A program made the position numbers and the translations under genes. This document shows, one piece after another, positions 8,331 through 17,437 of a stretch of 64,000 bases of DNA. Within the stretch, counting starts at the first letter, position 1. Each line of letters opens with the position of its first letter. Source of the DNA: DASWJZ01 sp963846475 (GTDB taxonomy: Bacteria; Pseudomonadota; Alphaproteobacteria; Rhizobiales; Afifellaceae); assembly GCA_963846475.1 (NCBI GenBank), contig CAWJVZ010000004.1, positions 2,976,001 through 3,040,000 of the forward strand, written 5' to 3'. The notes under the pieces were generated by a model, which was given only the letters and a program-made list of their open reading frames with translations, made no database searches and was not told the origin of the DNA.

Positions 8331-9581
8331 TCAGTCCTTTTTACGTTGCAAAGCCGACACGCAATGGAGCGACCTCCTCCACAACGGCCCCAGTCGAATT
8401 CTGGCCTGCCGGGCGGCGATGTGGAGCCCCTCGGCCGCCGCCAGCAGGCTGGTCGTTGACGGGCGCAGGCCGCCGGCATGGAAGACCACGTCAACCACCT
8501 CCTGCCGCTCCGTCCAGAGCTCGGCCATGAAGCCCGACTCGCCGTACGAACAGGAATCGGTGAAATCTATGCTACGATCCGACAGCAGCTTGGCTGAATA
8601 GTCCTCGATCAACAGGATCCCGGGGGAGTATTCGGCGAAGGCTTCGTCGTAGGCGATTTTCCAGGTGAAAGCAGCGCGACCGGAGCGCAGCATGACCTGC
8701 GCGCTGACCATCCGATCGCCGACATGCAGCGCTTCGATCCAGCCAAGGCCCTCCGCCGCCATGTTACGGAAATACGTGCGCGCTACAGCGGCATCGGTAT
8801 CGTTGCTTAGGATGGCCGTCGCACGCCGGCCTTTCCAACCCGCCGCCTCCAGCGCCAGAAAACGCTCGAAGGCCAGGCAAGCGTCGCCCACGCCCGTATG
8901 CGCGGAATGGCGAACGTCGCCGTGCGCCGCCAAGCGTCGGCGGTGCTGGCGAAGCTTCTTGCGCGATCCCGCCGACAGCGATTGCTTGAAGTAGGCGGCA
9001 CCGTCGAGCGGTGACGACAATTTGGATCGCTGCCGGCGCTCCAGAACAATCGGCGGCGTCCCGCGGGCGGCGAGGACGGAGGAGAGGCTCGACATGACCG
9101 GACCTTCGCTCAGGTCCAATAGGAAGACGTTCTTGGGCAGACTCGGATTCGCCGCGATGGCGTTCAAGATCGCCATGAGCGCCTGCGCGATGAATTCCGG
9201 GTCCACGAGCGGCGTGCCGAGGAAGGCCAAGGCGGTCGTCACCGGCGCGGTGAGCACGGCAATGGGCAGCCGGCTTCTGGGACGCCCTACGAGGAACGCC
9301 GCGGCCCCTATCAGCCGCGCGACGCCCATGACGGCGCGCCAGGCCAGGACGATCCGCACATCGCGGCTCTGATGCTCGCAGAACGCCCCGACGAAGATCG
9401 GCTCCTGAAACGGGTTCGGCTCCGCGGCTCTGAGCGCCAGCTCCTGCCAGCTCGGCGCGATCCACGCGATGCTGCTGCCATCGACGACTTCGCCATAGAT
9501 GCGAGGCTCGCCGGCATCCGAGCCGCTCACCTCGGCCGCTTCGGCAAGGGCGTCGATCGGCATCTGCGCTTTAATGTGCAT
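8331..9581 (-). CDS. CelD/BcsL-family GNAT acyltransferase
   Basis: The 416-residue protein fits the GNAT-fold family known from cellulose and exopolysaccharide loci (CelD/BcsL). The recognisable block is YFKQSLSAGSRKKLRQHRRRLAAHGDV, followed by AFERFLALEAAGWKGRRATAIL and the strand-turn MVSAQVMLRSGRAAFTWKIAYDEAFAEYSPGILLIED. The Arg/Lys-rich RKKLRQHRRRL helix and the EAAGWKG motif are diagnostic. No signal peptide or transmembrane segment is seen, so it is probably cytoplasmic. Its start overlaps the end of the next gene upstream by 11 bases, so the two are almost certainly co-translated. Confidence 0.78.
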   Translation of the reverse strand: MHIKAQMPIDALAEAAEVSGSDAGEPRIYGEVVDGSSIAWIAPSWQELALRAAEPNPFQEPIFVGAFCEHQSRDVRIVLAWRAVMGVARLIGAAAFLVGRPRSRLPIAVLTAPVTTALAFLGTPLVDPEFIAQALMAILNAIAANPSLPKNVFLLDLSEGPVMSSLSSVLAARGTPPIVLERRQRSKLSSPLDGAAYFKQSLSAGSRKKLRQHRRRLAAHGDVRHSAHTGVGDACLAFERFLALEAAGWKGRRATAILSNDTDAAVARTYFRNMAAEGLGWIEALHVGDRMVSAQVMLRSGRAAFTWKIAYDEAFAEYSPGILLIEDYSAKLLSDRSIDFTDSCSYGESGFMAELWTERQEVVDVVFHAGGLRPSTTSLLAAAEGLHIAARQARIRLGPLWRRSLHCVSALQRKKD

Positions 9582-10671
9582 AGGGCGAGAAGCGCAATAG
9601 CATCGTCCGAACCGGCTCCGGCAGCGATCCGAAGGCTGCCCGGGCGGCAGGCTTCAACAGCCCCTCAACAACCCGCCCATGCACCTGCCCGAGTGGCGAC
9701 AGCGGTACAAGCCGGCTCGCCACCGGCAACAAGCGATCCGTCCACTCGAGCTTGTACTCGTCTGCGGGAGGCCCGTGGTCGAAGGCCTGCAGTCCCTGCC
9801 CGGCGCACCATTCGACCATTTCGCAAAGCGCGACCTTGCCGGGGCGCTGCGCCTGACGATCGGGGCAAAACGCTCGCAGCGCGGTATAGAAGCGGTCCTT
9901 GTAAGCAAAGCCGGTTTCCACTGCGACCGGCTCCCCGCCGGAGCGCAGGACGCCCACGGTCGCGCCAATTCCCGGCGTGGTGAACAGCCTGCAGATCGCG
10001 TCGTCGAGCGCCTCGGTTCCCACCCGGCTGACGAGCTGGCGTTTCCTGATCCATTGCTTTTTCCAGCCGAGCGCCAGCCGCAGCAGGTCCGTGGGGACCG
10101 CTTCCGCGGCCAACACCTCGAAGCCATAGCCGCCTTTCCTCTGCAGCGCGCGGCGGTAGCGGCAGGCCACGCGATAGCCGGTGACCCGACCGCCATTGCC
10201 GCTGGGTAGTGGGCCGCCCGACCCAAGCGCGATCCACGGCGACGCCTGTGGGGCTCCGGCGATCGCGCCGATCTCGTCGAGCGCCGCTGCCAGCGCCGTC
10301 TCCTTGGGCACCCGGCGCAGCGCGACCAGGTCGACGCGGTATTGCCGGCGCAGCAATGCGAACCCCGCCCGGAGCCCCTCGCCGGTGACCGATGGCCCGA
10401 CCGCGTCGGCATATTCGGCGAGCTGTTCGCCGAGCATGCGCGCGACCCGGCAGCCGCGCTCGCGAGCGATCGACAGGGGGAGCGAAAAGCTCGCGCCGTG
10501 CGGCTCGCAGCACGTCAGCAGCACCGGCTGACGTCCGATCGCCTTGTCGTAGGCGGAGGCGGCGCGCGCCCACGTCGCGGTCTGAAAGAACGCCAGGACG
10601 CCGGCGTCGAGACTGTCCCTCTCCCAAGCGAGGTGGGCGTCGTCGTCGCCCCAGGGCTCGCAGGCCCGCAC
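9571..10671 (-). CDS. Second CelD/BcsL-like GNAT protein
   Basis: This 366-residue protein lies directly upstream of, and overlaps by 11 bases, another CelD/BcsL-type gene. It shows the same overall plan: an N-terminal WARAASAYDKAIGRQPVLL part, a YRRALQRKGGYGFEVL helix (matching the SRKKLRQHRRRL helix of its neighbour), and a C-terminal GEPVAVETGFAYKDRFYTALRAFCPDRQAQRPGKVALCEMVEWCAGQGLQAFDHGPPADEYKLEWTD stretch. That last part resembles the GNAT domain that reports cytoplasmic acyl transfer to sugars. Sequence identity between the two proteins is low by eye. They may form a heteromeric pair or act on successive positions. Confidence 0.68.
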   Translation of the reverse strand: MRACEPWGDDDAHLAWERDSLDAGVLAFFQTATWARAASAYDKAIGRQPVLLTCCEPHGASFSLPLSIARERGCRVARMLGEQLAEYADAVGPSVTGEGLRAGFALLRRQYRVDLVALRRVPKETALAAALDEIGAIAGAPQASPWIALGSGGPLPSGNGGRVTGYRVACRYRRALQRKGGYGFEVLAAEAVPTDLLRLALGWKKQWIRKRQLVSRVGTEALDDAICRLFTTPGIGATVGVLRSGGEPVAVETGFAYKDRFYTALRAFCPDRQAQRPGKVALCEMVEWCAGQGLQAFDHGPPADEYKLEWTDRLLPVASRLVPLSPLGQVHGRVVEGLLKPAARAAFGSLPEPVRTMLLRFSPYAH

Positions 10672-10853
10672 GCCGGTAGCGCCGGCGGCGGCCGCATGTT
10701 CGTGACCGGCGGTGGCCAGGGAAGCAGCGGACAGAGTTCAGCCCCAGGAAATTCGACTCGTCTGCGGGAGACGCAAGCCAACCTCATGGAACAGCCGCAG
10801 CCGCACAAGCGGAAGCGCACGGCATGGTTATCCGCGCCGGCCGCCGTGCCCAT

Positions 10854-12167
10854 TCAATAGACCTCCTCGTAAGCCTTGCAGATCTCGGCCTGGTCGCGGC
10901 CGTTCAGAAACGCAATCTCGCCCTGCTTGTGCTTGAGGTAGACGTCGGCGAAGTCGCTCGAAAACCACTCGGCCGTCCTGGGATTGGCGGCGAACCGGTC
11001 GAGCGCCTCCGGCAGGCTTTGCGGCAGACGGACATAGCCACGCGCCTCGAGCATATCGGGGGGAAGGACCGAGAGGTCTTCCCCGGTCGCTTGCGGCGTC
11101 GGCAGGTCGTCCTCGATCCCCTGCACGCCGGCATGGACGATGGCGGCGAGTTGCAGATGCGGGCTCGCAGCTGCATCCGCCGCCCGGTACTCGAAATTGA
11201 ACTGCGCGGCTTTGTCGACGTCGCTGATGTCCGACACCGGGCAGATGCGGACGGATGCCTCTCTGTCGCGGAAGCCAAGGTTGTTGAAGGCGGCGCTCCA
11301 GCGATGCGGGGTGAGACGGAGATAGGAGATGACGCTCGGCGCCGTCAGGGCCACGATGCTGTCGAGGTGCTGCAGGATCCCGGCGACGAACTGGCCGGCC
11401 GGCTTGGACAGGCCCTGCGGGTCCTGCGGATCGTAGGCCGCCGGCCGGCCCTCGCGATCGCGAAAACTCAGATGGATGTGGACCCCGTTGCCCACGCCGG
11501 CCGGATCGCGGATCGGCGTGAACGTGGGCTGGCGCCCGAGGCGGTGGCCGACGGCACGCGCGCATTCGCGCACGATCACGGCATGGTCGGCGATCGCAAC
11601 GCCTTGCTGCGGTCCCAGGGTGACCTCGAACTGTCCGGTTCCGAACTCCTTCATGAAAGTATCCGGTGCTAGGCCGGCTTGGCGCATCGCGGCGATCAGA
11701 CTTTCGGCGAATGGGCGCTGTTCGCGGAAGCCGGCGAGCGAGAAAGCGTCGCCAAGCGGGCTGGTAACGTCCCGAAACTGGAACTCGTGCTCGAACGCGC
11801 CGACCAGCGTCAGGCCGGCAACTCTCTCCAGCCGGGCGAGCGCCGCCTTCAGGATCGATCGGGTGCAGAACGCCCAGGGCGTGCCGTCCGTGTGTTTTAT
11901 ATCCCCGAGCACGAATTCCTCCGCCGTGTCCTCTCCCTCCACAGGCAGGCGAACACGCGTCGACGGGTCGGGTATCAGCACGAGATCGCCGAGCGCACCG
12001 AACGGGCTTTCGGCGATGTTGTCGAAGCAGGTGATCTGGACATTGGTGGGCGTCCACCCAACGCCGCGCCGCAGCCGCTTGTCGAAGTCCGACGCCGGAA
12101 AGGCCTTGCCGCGCACCTTGCCGGCCAGGTCGCTGCAGCAGGCGACCACCATCTGCTCTCGCTTCAT
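10854..12167 (-). CDS. Glutamine-synthetase-like (gamma-glutamyl amine) ligase
   Basis: The 437-residue protein has the glutamine synthetase catalytic fold. Metal- and glutamate-binding motifs are visible: LVGAFEHEFQF, FMKEFGTGQFEVTLGP, GNGVHIHLSF (the flexible GxGxHxHxS element), SYLRLTPHRWSAAFNN and FNFEYRAADAAASPHLQLAAIVHAG. It lacks the adenylylation-site context of GlnA and resembles the PuuA/GlnA3 group, which glutamylates amines rather than making glutamine. It diverges from a catabolic and transport operon beginning at 12361, suggesting it activates an amine or amino compound taken up there (inference). Confidence 0.82.
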   Translation of the reverse strand: MKREQMVVACCSDLAGKVRGKAFPASDFDKRLRRGVGWTPTNVQITCFDNIAESPFGALGDLVLIPDPSTRVRLPVEGEDTAEEFVLGDIKHTDGTPWAFCTRSILKAALARLERVAGLTLVGAFEHEFQFRDVTSPLGDAFSLAGFREQRPFAESLIAAMRQAGLAPDTFMKEFGTGQFEVTLGPQQGVAIADHAVIVRECARAVGHRLGRQPTFTPIRDPAGVGNGVHIHLSFRDREGRPAAYDPQDPQGLSKPAGQFVAGILQHLDSIVALTAPSVISYLRLTPHRWSAAFNNLGFRDREASVRICPVSDISDVDKAAQFNFEYRAADAAASPHLQLAAIVHAGVQGIEDDLPTPQATGEDLSVLPPDMLEARGYVRLPQSLPEALDRFAANPRTAEWFSSDFADVYLKHKQGEIAFLNGRDQAEICKAYEEVY

Positions 12168-12360
12168 CCGTTCCCCGTATCGGTGGCCGAGCCAAGCGGC
12201 ACCGCTTCACACAAATCGGCGCGTCGAGTGGCCGGATTGGCCGACCCATCCTCCCGAGTCAAACGGGTGAGACCGGTTGACTCTGCGCGGCTTGTTTCCT
12301 TCACTCGGGCGGCGGACCGGCTCGAACGTCAACGCCGCTCCTGGAGGTCCCAAGCACGAC

Positions 12361-13173
12361 ATGGCGGTGCTCGCGAAGACATCCGAAACGCTGCTTGGCA
12401 GGTCCGATCCCGAACCGGTCGAAATCGTCAACCGCGCCGGGCGGGCGAATTTCCTGCTCGTCTGCGAGCATGCCGGACGCCTGATCCCCGCGGCGCTCGG
12501 CGATCTCGGCGTCCCGCCGCCGGAGATGAGCCGGCACATCGCCAGCGATCTCGGCGCTGAAGGGCTCTCCCGAAAATTGTCCGCTCGCTTGGATGCGCCT
12601 CTCGTCATGCAGCGCTACAGCCGGCTGGTCATCGACTGCAACCGCCCGCTCGGCGCGCCGGACTGTATCCCGGAGACCAGCGACGGGACGGCGGTTCCGG
12701 CCAACTCCAGGCTACCGGAGGCGGAACGCCTTCGACGCTACCACGAGATCCATCGGCCGTTCCACGATGCGATCGGAGCAATGCTCGACGCCCGCCAGCG
12801 CGCGGGGCGGCGAACGATCCTGGTCGCGGTCCACAGCTTCACGCCACGGCTCGCCGGAATCGATCGTCCTTGGCTCCTCGGGCTCTTGCACAATCGCGAT
12901 TCCCGCTTCGCGCGGCGCATGATGGACGCCGTCGTCCGCAACAATCCGCAGGTCGTGGCCGACCACAACCAGCCCTACACTGTTGACGATCTCTCGGATT
13001 TCACCATCCCTGTGCATGGCGAGCGCCGCAAGCTGCCGCACGTGCTCATCGAGGTCCGCAACGATCAGCTCGGCGACGAGCCGGGCCAGGAGCGTTGGGC
13101 GCATCTGCTCGCCGAGGCGCTTGAAACAGCCGCACGATCCACCGCCGGCGAAAGCCAGTTGCATGGCGTTTGA
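12361..13173 (+). CDS. N-formylglutamate amidohydrolase family protein
   Basis: This 270-residue protein matches the FGase family, zinc-dependent amidases named for N-formylglutamate cleavage in histidine breakdown but used for other N-acyl substrates. Key sequence: NFLLVCEHAGRLIPAAL, HIASDLGAEGLSRKLSARLDAPLVMQRYSRLVIDCNRP, AVHSFTPRLAG and HVLIEVRNDQL. The CEHAG, DxxxE/D and HSFTP histidines are the probable metal ligands. ATG 12361 is the first start compatible with the family. It is the first gene of a run of seven on the plus strand; its end overlaps the next start by 11 bases. Histidine-pathway genes (hutU/H/I) are absent, so the substrate may differ. Confidence 0.85.
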   Translation: MAVLAKTSETLLGRSDPEPVEIVNRAGRANFLLVCEHAGRLIPAALGDLGVPPPEMSRHIASDLGAEGLSRKLSARLDAPLVMQRYSRLVIDCNRPLGAPDCIPETSDGTAVPANSRLPEAERLRRYHEIHRPFHDAIGAMLDARQRAGRRTILVAVHSFTPRLAGIDRPWLLGLLHNRDSRFARRMMDAVVRNNPQVVADHNQPYTVDDLSDFTIPVHGERRKLPHVLIEVRNDQLGDEPGQERWAHLLAEALETAARSTAGESQLHGV

Positions 13174-13840
13174 CGCACCGAAAACCCGCGAACTCCCGCT
13201 GGAGCCGGAAACTTCGGCCCTGCTGTTTATCGACGTTCAGAATTTTTCGGTCCGCCGCGACGGCGGCGAATTCCGCGACGTGAGCGAGGCCGAGATCGCG
13301 GGGAGATACGCCTATTATTTCCATCGGCTGCAGACGGTGGCGATCCCCAACATGCAGAAGCTGCAGGCGGCCTTTCGGGAGGGCGGCATCGAGGTTCTCT
13401 ACACGACCATCGAGGCGCTTACCAAGGACGGCCGGGACCGCAGCCTGGACTACAAGATCACCGGTTTCCTGGTGCCGAAGGGGTCGCGCGACGGCAAGGT
13501 GATCGACGAGATCGCGCCGGGAGACGACGAGATCGTCCTACCGAAGGGCTCGTCGAGCGTCTTCGTGTCCACCCACGTCGATTACCTGCTCCGCTGCCTC
13601 GGCGTCCGCCAGCTGGTGCTATCGGGCCTTCTCACGGACCAATGCGTGGAATCCGCCGTGCGGGACGCTTGCGACCTTGGCTATCTGGTGACGCTCGTGA
13701 CCGACGCCTGCGCAACCTACAGCGCCGAGAGGCACGAGCAGAGCCTCAGGGCGATCAAGGGCTATTGCCGGCAGGTCACCACGGACGCTCTGATCGACGA
13801 GATTGCCGGCGAAAGCGGCCGGATGCGCCTGCAAGCCTGA
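13163..13840 (+). CDS. Isochorismatase-fold cysteine hydrolase (first copy)
   Basis: The 225-residue protein has the cysteine-hydrolase triad of the isochorismatase superfamily: D24 in LLFIDVQNFS, K128 in IVLPKGSSSVF and C161 in GLLTDQCVESAVRDACDLGY. Members cleave amide, carbamoyl or ether bonds (nicotinamidase, N-carbamoylsarcosine amidase, RutB). It overlaps the upstream amidohydrolase gene by 11 bases and is followed 37 bases later by the binding protein of a Liv-type importer. A second, diverged copy lies at the end of the same operon. Both probably hydrolyse amide-type bonds of the imported compound (inference). Confidence 0.85.
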   Translation: MAFDAPKTRELPLEPETSALLFIDVQNFSVRRDGGEFRDVSEAEIAGRYAYYFHRLQTVAIPNMQKLQAAFREGGIEVLYTTIEALTKDGRDRSLDYKITGFLVPKGSRDGKVIDEIAPGDDEIVLPKGSSSVFVSTHVDYLLRCLGVRQLVLSGLLTDQCVESAVRDACDLGYLVTLVTDACATYSAERHEQSLRAIKGYCRQVTTDALIDEIAGESGRMRLQA

Positions 13841-13877
13841 TGGAGCCAACCGCGCAGGAAAGAAAAGGGAGACGGGC

Positions 13878-15053
13878 ATGAGAACTTCGACAACAGCTTT
13901 ATTGGGCGTCCTGGCCGGCGTGCTTCTTGCCGGGAGCGCGGCGGTCGCCCAGGACGACAAGGTCATCTTCGGCGGCGCGCTGTCGTTGACCGGGGTGCAG
14001 GCGCCGCTCGACACCCCCGGCTTCAAGGGGGCCCAGGTCGCAATCAAGGTGCTGAACGACGGGGGTGGGCTGCTCGGCAAGCCGGTCGAGTTCGTCAACA
14101 TCGACGGCAAGTCGGATCCCGTGACGGTAGCCAACGTTGCCGTCGAGCTGATCGACAACGGGGCGGATCTCATCGTCGCACCCTGCGACTTCGACTTCGG
14201 CGGCCCGGCAAGCCGGGCGGCGCAGGAAGCGGGTCTCGTCGGCGTCTCCACCTGCGCCTCCGATCCGCTCTACAGCTCCTGGACCCTCGGCGATAAGCAG
14301 TTCACGCTTTCTATGTGGAACACCACGATGGGGGCGGTCGCCGCGGACTTCGCCTTCAAGGAGCGCGGCTGGAAAACCGCCTATGTCGTCACCGACCAGT
14401 TCATCGCCTACACCAAATCGCTGTCGAAATATTTCATCGCGCAATTCAAGGCGAATGGCGGCGAAATCATCCTGGAAGATACCTACACCTTCGGCGACAA
14501 CGACTTTTCCGCGCAGATCGCCAGGCTGCAGGCCCTCGGCAAAAAGCCTGACGTGATCTTCGTATCGTCATACGGCCAGGACATCGGCGTGATCATCCGC
14601 GCCCTTCGGGAGGTCGGCTACGATGCGCCCGTGCTCGGCGGCGACGCCTATGACGATCCCGCCATGCACCAGGCCCTTGGAGAAACGCTCGGCAACGACG
14701 TCTATTTCGTGACGCACACGGCCATGGTGCCCGAGGCGCACCCCGACATGCAAAAATTCATCGACCTTTACACCGAAATGCATGGCGGCCCGCCCGACAG
14801 CTCCTTTGTGGCGACCGGCTGGGACACGATCATGATGCTGGCGCAGGCCGTCGAGGCGGCCGGTTCGACGGACGGTGCGGCGGTCGCCAAGGCGCTGGAA
14901 GAGGGCGAGTTCAAGCTCCTCACCGGCGACCTCGACTACGGCACGGCGGAAGAGGGCCATGTTCCCAACAAGGCGGCCGTTATGATCGAGCTGAAGGGCG
15001 GCAAGCCGACCTTCCTCGGCTGGCGGCGGCCGGAATCCCTCCCGGCGCCTTAG
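13878..15053 (+). CDS. Periplasmic substrate-binding protein of a branched-chain amino acid-type ABC importer
   Basis: This 391-residue protein has a Sec signal peptide (MRTSTTALLGVLAGVLLAGSAAVAQ) and a LivJ/LivK-like binding domain (type I periplasmic fold). Recognisable parts are VIFGGALSLTGVQAPLDTPGFKGAQVAIKVLNDGGGLLGKPVEFV, the hinge GGPASRAAQEAGLVGVSTCASDPLYSSWTLGDKQFTLS, and ALGKKPDVIFVSSYGQDIGVIIRALREVGYDAPVLGG. ATG 13878 is chosen because a GGGAGACGGG ribosome site precedes it and the signal peptide begins there. Ligand specificity in this family is wide (amino acids, urea, aromatics), so the name does not prove branched-chain amino acids. Confidence 0.88.
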   Translation: MRTSTTALLGVLAGVLLAGSAAVAQDDKVIFGGALSLTGVQAPLDTPGFKGAQVAIKVLNDGGGLLGKPVEFVNIDGKSDPVTVANVAVELIDNGADLIVAPCDFDFGGPASRAAQEAGLVGVSTCASDPLYSSWTLGDKQFTLSMWNTTMGAVAADFAFKERGWKTAYVVTDQFIAYTKSLSKYFIAQFKANGGEIILEDTYTFGDNDFSAQIARLQALGKKPDVIFVSSYGQDIGVIIRALREVGYDAPVLGGDAYDDPAMHQALGETLGNDVYFVTHTAMVPEAHPDMQKFIDLYTEMHGGPPDSSFVATGWDTIMMLAQAVEAAGSTDGAAVAKALEEGEFKLLTGDLDYGTAEEGHVPNKAAVMIELKGGKPTFLGWRRPESLPAP

Positions 15054-15103
15054 GCGAGATCTGCCGCGGCGCCTGCCGCCCCCGGCATCCGCCGGATCAG
15101 CCG

Positions 15104-15838
15104 ATGGCCCTTCGCTCGCTCGACGTCGTCGAGGCTTCCGTGTCGTTTTCGGGCCTGCGCGCGCTCGACCGCGTTTCGCTGTCGGTCGCCGCGGGGGAAA
15201 TCCTCGGCCTGATAGGTCCGAACGGTTCGGGCAAGACGACTTTGGTCAACGCGATCACCGGCCAGGTGCGGCTCGCCGGCGGGCGCGTGCTGCTCGGCGG
15301 CGAGGAGATTTCTGGCCTGCCGCCGCCTGCCGTCGCGCTGAAGGGCGTCTCGCGGTCGTTCCAGATCGTGCGGCTCTTCAACAACATGACCGTCCGGGAG
15401 AATGTCGAAGCGTCCGCCTTGGCGCGGGGCGATCCGATGCGGAAGGCACGGCAGAAGGCCGACGCGCTCCTCGCCGAACTCGGCCTGGCGAGGCGCGCCG
15501 ACGATCTCGGCTCCGCACTGAACTACGGCGACAAGCGCCGGGTCGAGATCGCCCGGGCGCTTGCGGCGGATCCGGCCTTTCTCCTGCTGGACGAGCCGGC
15601 GGCGGGAATGAACGAAGCGGAGTCCGGCGTCCTCCTGCAAATTCTCCGCGACCTGCCGCGCGCCCGCGGGCTCGGCCTGCTCATCATCGATCACGACATG
15701 GGCCTGATCATGCGGCTCTGCGACCGGCTGCACGTCCTCGCCTCCGGCCGCACCATTGCCGAGGGCGATGCTGAATCGGTGCGCCGCAACCCGGCAGTCG
15801 TTGAAGCCTATCTCGGCAGCTCGGCGGCGCATGCTTGA
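15104..15838 (+). CDS. ABC transporter ATP-binding protein, LivG-like
   Basis: The 244-residue protein has Walker A GPNGSGKTT (about residues 38-46), the Q-loop around SRSFQIVRLFNNMTVRENV, a signature region ALNYGDKRRVEIARALAADPAFLLLDEPAAGMNE (Walker B LLLDEP) and the H-loop IIDHDMGLIM. The FNNMTVRENV and PAAGMN segments are characteristic of LivG. The signature is the LNYGDKRR form rather than canonical LSGGQ, which is normal for LivG. Its end overlaps the livF-like start in an ATGCTTGA arrangement. Confidence 0.9.
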   Translation: MALRSLDVVEASVSFSGLRALDRVSLSVAAGEILGLIGPNGSGKTTLVNAITGQVRLAGGRVLLGGEEISGLPPPAVALKGVSRSFQIVRLFNNMTVRENVEASALARGDPMRKARQKADALLAELGLARRADDLGSALNYGDKRRVEIARALAADPAFLLLDEPAAGMNEAESGVLLQILRDLPRARGLGLLIIDHDMGLIMRLCDRLHVLASGRTIAEGDAESVRRNPAVVEAYLGSSAAHA

Positions 15839-16538
15839 GGTCCACAACCTCGAAGTCCGCTACGGCGCCATCCGCGCCGTGCGCGACGTTTCGCTCTCGG
15901 TCGGCGAAGGCGAGCTGGTCGCGGTACTCGGCGCCAACGGCGCAGGCAAGTCCTCGGCCTTGATGTGCATCGCCGGCGCGTTGAGGCCGTCTGCCGGCTC
16001 CGTCAGGCTGGGCGGCGAGGACGCGACCGGCGCCCGGCCCGAGGCCATGGTGCGCCGCGGCATCGCCACCGTGCCGGAGACGCGGAACGTGTTCCCCGAC
16101 CTCACGGTCGCGGAGAATCTGCGGCTCGGCGCCTATACGCGGCGCGGCGATCCGTCCGGCGTGGCCGAGGATCGCTCGCGCATGTTCGCCATATTCCCGC
16201 GCCTCGCCGAACGGGAGAACCAGCCGGCCGGGACACTCTCCGGCGGCGAGCAGCAGATGCTGGTGATTGCGCGCGCCCTGATGTCCCGCCCGCGCGTGCT
16301 GCTGCTCGACGAGCCGTCGCTCGGGCTCGCCCCGGCCATCGTCGACCAGATTTTTGACATGGTCGCGGAGCTGAAGCGATCCGGGTTGACGATCCTCCTG
16401 GTCGAGCAGAACGCCGCCAAGGCGCTGTCCGTCGCCGACCGCGCCTATGTCATGCGGCTCGGATTGGTGGCGGCGCACGGCACGGCTGCCGAGATCGGCG
16501 CCGCCACCGATCTGAACGCACTCTACCTCGGGCATTGA
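15831..16538 (+). CDS. ABC transporter ATP-binding protein, LivF-like
   Basis: The 235-residue ATPase has Walker A GANGAGKS, a Q-loop near IATVPETRNVFPDLTVAENLRLGA, signature TLSGGEQQMLVIARALMSRPRVLLLDEPSLGLAP and the H-loop region LLVEQNAAKALSVADRAYVM. VPETRNVFPDLTVAENL and PSLGLAP identify the LivF branch. ATG 15831 overlaps the end of the livG-like gene by eight bases. It would form a heterodimer with that protein beneath the two permeases encoded next. Confidence 0.9.
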   Translation: MLEVHNLEVRYGAIRAVRDVSLSVGEGELVAVLGANGAGKSSALMCIAGALRPSAGSVRLGGEDATGARPEAMVRRGIATVPETRNVFPDLTVAENLRLGAYTRRGDPSGVAEDRSRMFAIFPRLAERENQPAGTLSGGEQQMLVIARALMSRPRVLLLDEPSLGLAPAIVDQIFDMVAELKRSGLTILLVEQNAAKALSVADRAYVMRLGLVAAHGTAAEIGAATDLNALYLGH

Positions 16539-16542
16539 GCGC

Positions 16543-17433
16543 GTGACCTTCGCGGTGCAATTCCTCATCGATGTGCTCAGCCTCGGCGGCGCCTACGCCC
16601 TGATGGCGCTCGGCCTGGTGCTCGTCTTCGGCATCCTGCGGCTGGTGAATTTTGCCTATGGCGAGCTGATCATGGTCGCCGGCTACACGATGTTCCTGGT
16701 CGGCGGATCGGGGCTGCCGTGGCTCGTCATGGCGGCGGTGGCCGTCGTGATGGCGATGGCCGCCGCAGTTGCCACGGACTACGTCGCGTTCCGTCCGGTG
16801 CGCGCCAAATCGGTCACCGCCGTGCTGATCACGTCGTTCGCCTTCTCCACGCTGCTGCAGAACGCCGCGCTCCTTTTCATCTCGCCGCGGCCGCGGAATG
16901 TGCCGCTGCCGGCGCTCTTCTCGCAGACAATCGAGGTCGCCGGCGTGGTCACGCCGCTCCGCAACCTCATCACCATCGCGGCGGCGTTCGTGCTCCTCGC
17001 GCTCTTCGCCTGGCTGATGCGCACGACCATCCTCGGCATCGCCATGCGCGCGGCCGCCACGCACTTCACCATGGCGCGCATGCTCGGCGTTCCGGCGAAC
17101 CTGATCATCTCGTCGGCCTTTGCGATCAGCGGCCTGCTGGCGGGCGTCGTCGGGCTGCTGTGGATCGGCCGGATCGGCACCGTCACTCCCGGCATCGGAT
17201 TGGAGCCGCTGCTGATCGCCTTCATCGCCACGGTGATCGGCGGGATGCGCAGCCTTGCCGGGGCGGTGATCGGCGGCTTCGTGCTGGCGCTGATCGACAC
17301 CGGGCTGAACTACACGCTGCCGCAGGATCTCTTGAAGTTCCGCGACGCCTTCACCTTCAGCCTGGTGATCCTCATCCTGCTCGTTCGGCCGGAAGGCCTG
17401 ATGAAGGGCCCGGCGACGGGCCAGCGGACGTGA
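16543..17433 (+). CDS. ABC transporter permease, LivH-like
   Basis: This 296-residue integral membrane protein carries the LivH pattern: VLSLGGAYALMALGLVLVFGILRLVNFAYGELIMVAGY near the N terminus, and the cytoplasmic coupling loop ATHFTMARMLGVPANLIISSAFAISGLLAGVVGLLWIG. The start is GTG at 16543, four bases after the livF-like stop. Eight or so hydrophobic helices can be traced. It pairs with the LivM-like permease encoded downstream. Confidence 0.88.
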   Translation: MTFAVQFLIDVLSLGGAYALMALGLVLVFGILRLVNFAYGELIMVAGYTMFLVGGSGLPWLVMAAVAVVMAMAAAVATDYVAFRPVRAKSVTAVLITSFAFSTLLQNAALLFISPRPRNVPLPALFSQTIEVAGVVTPLRNLITIAAAFVLLALFAWLMRTTILGIAMRAAATHFTMARMLGVPANLIISSAFAISGLLAGVVGLLWIGRIGTVTPGIGLEPLLIAFIATVIGGMRSLAGAVIGGFVLALIDTGLNYTLPQDLLKFRDAFTFSLVILILLVRPEGLMKGPATGQRT

Positions 17434-17437
17434 GGCG

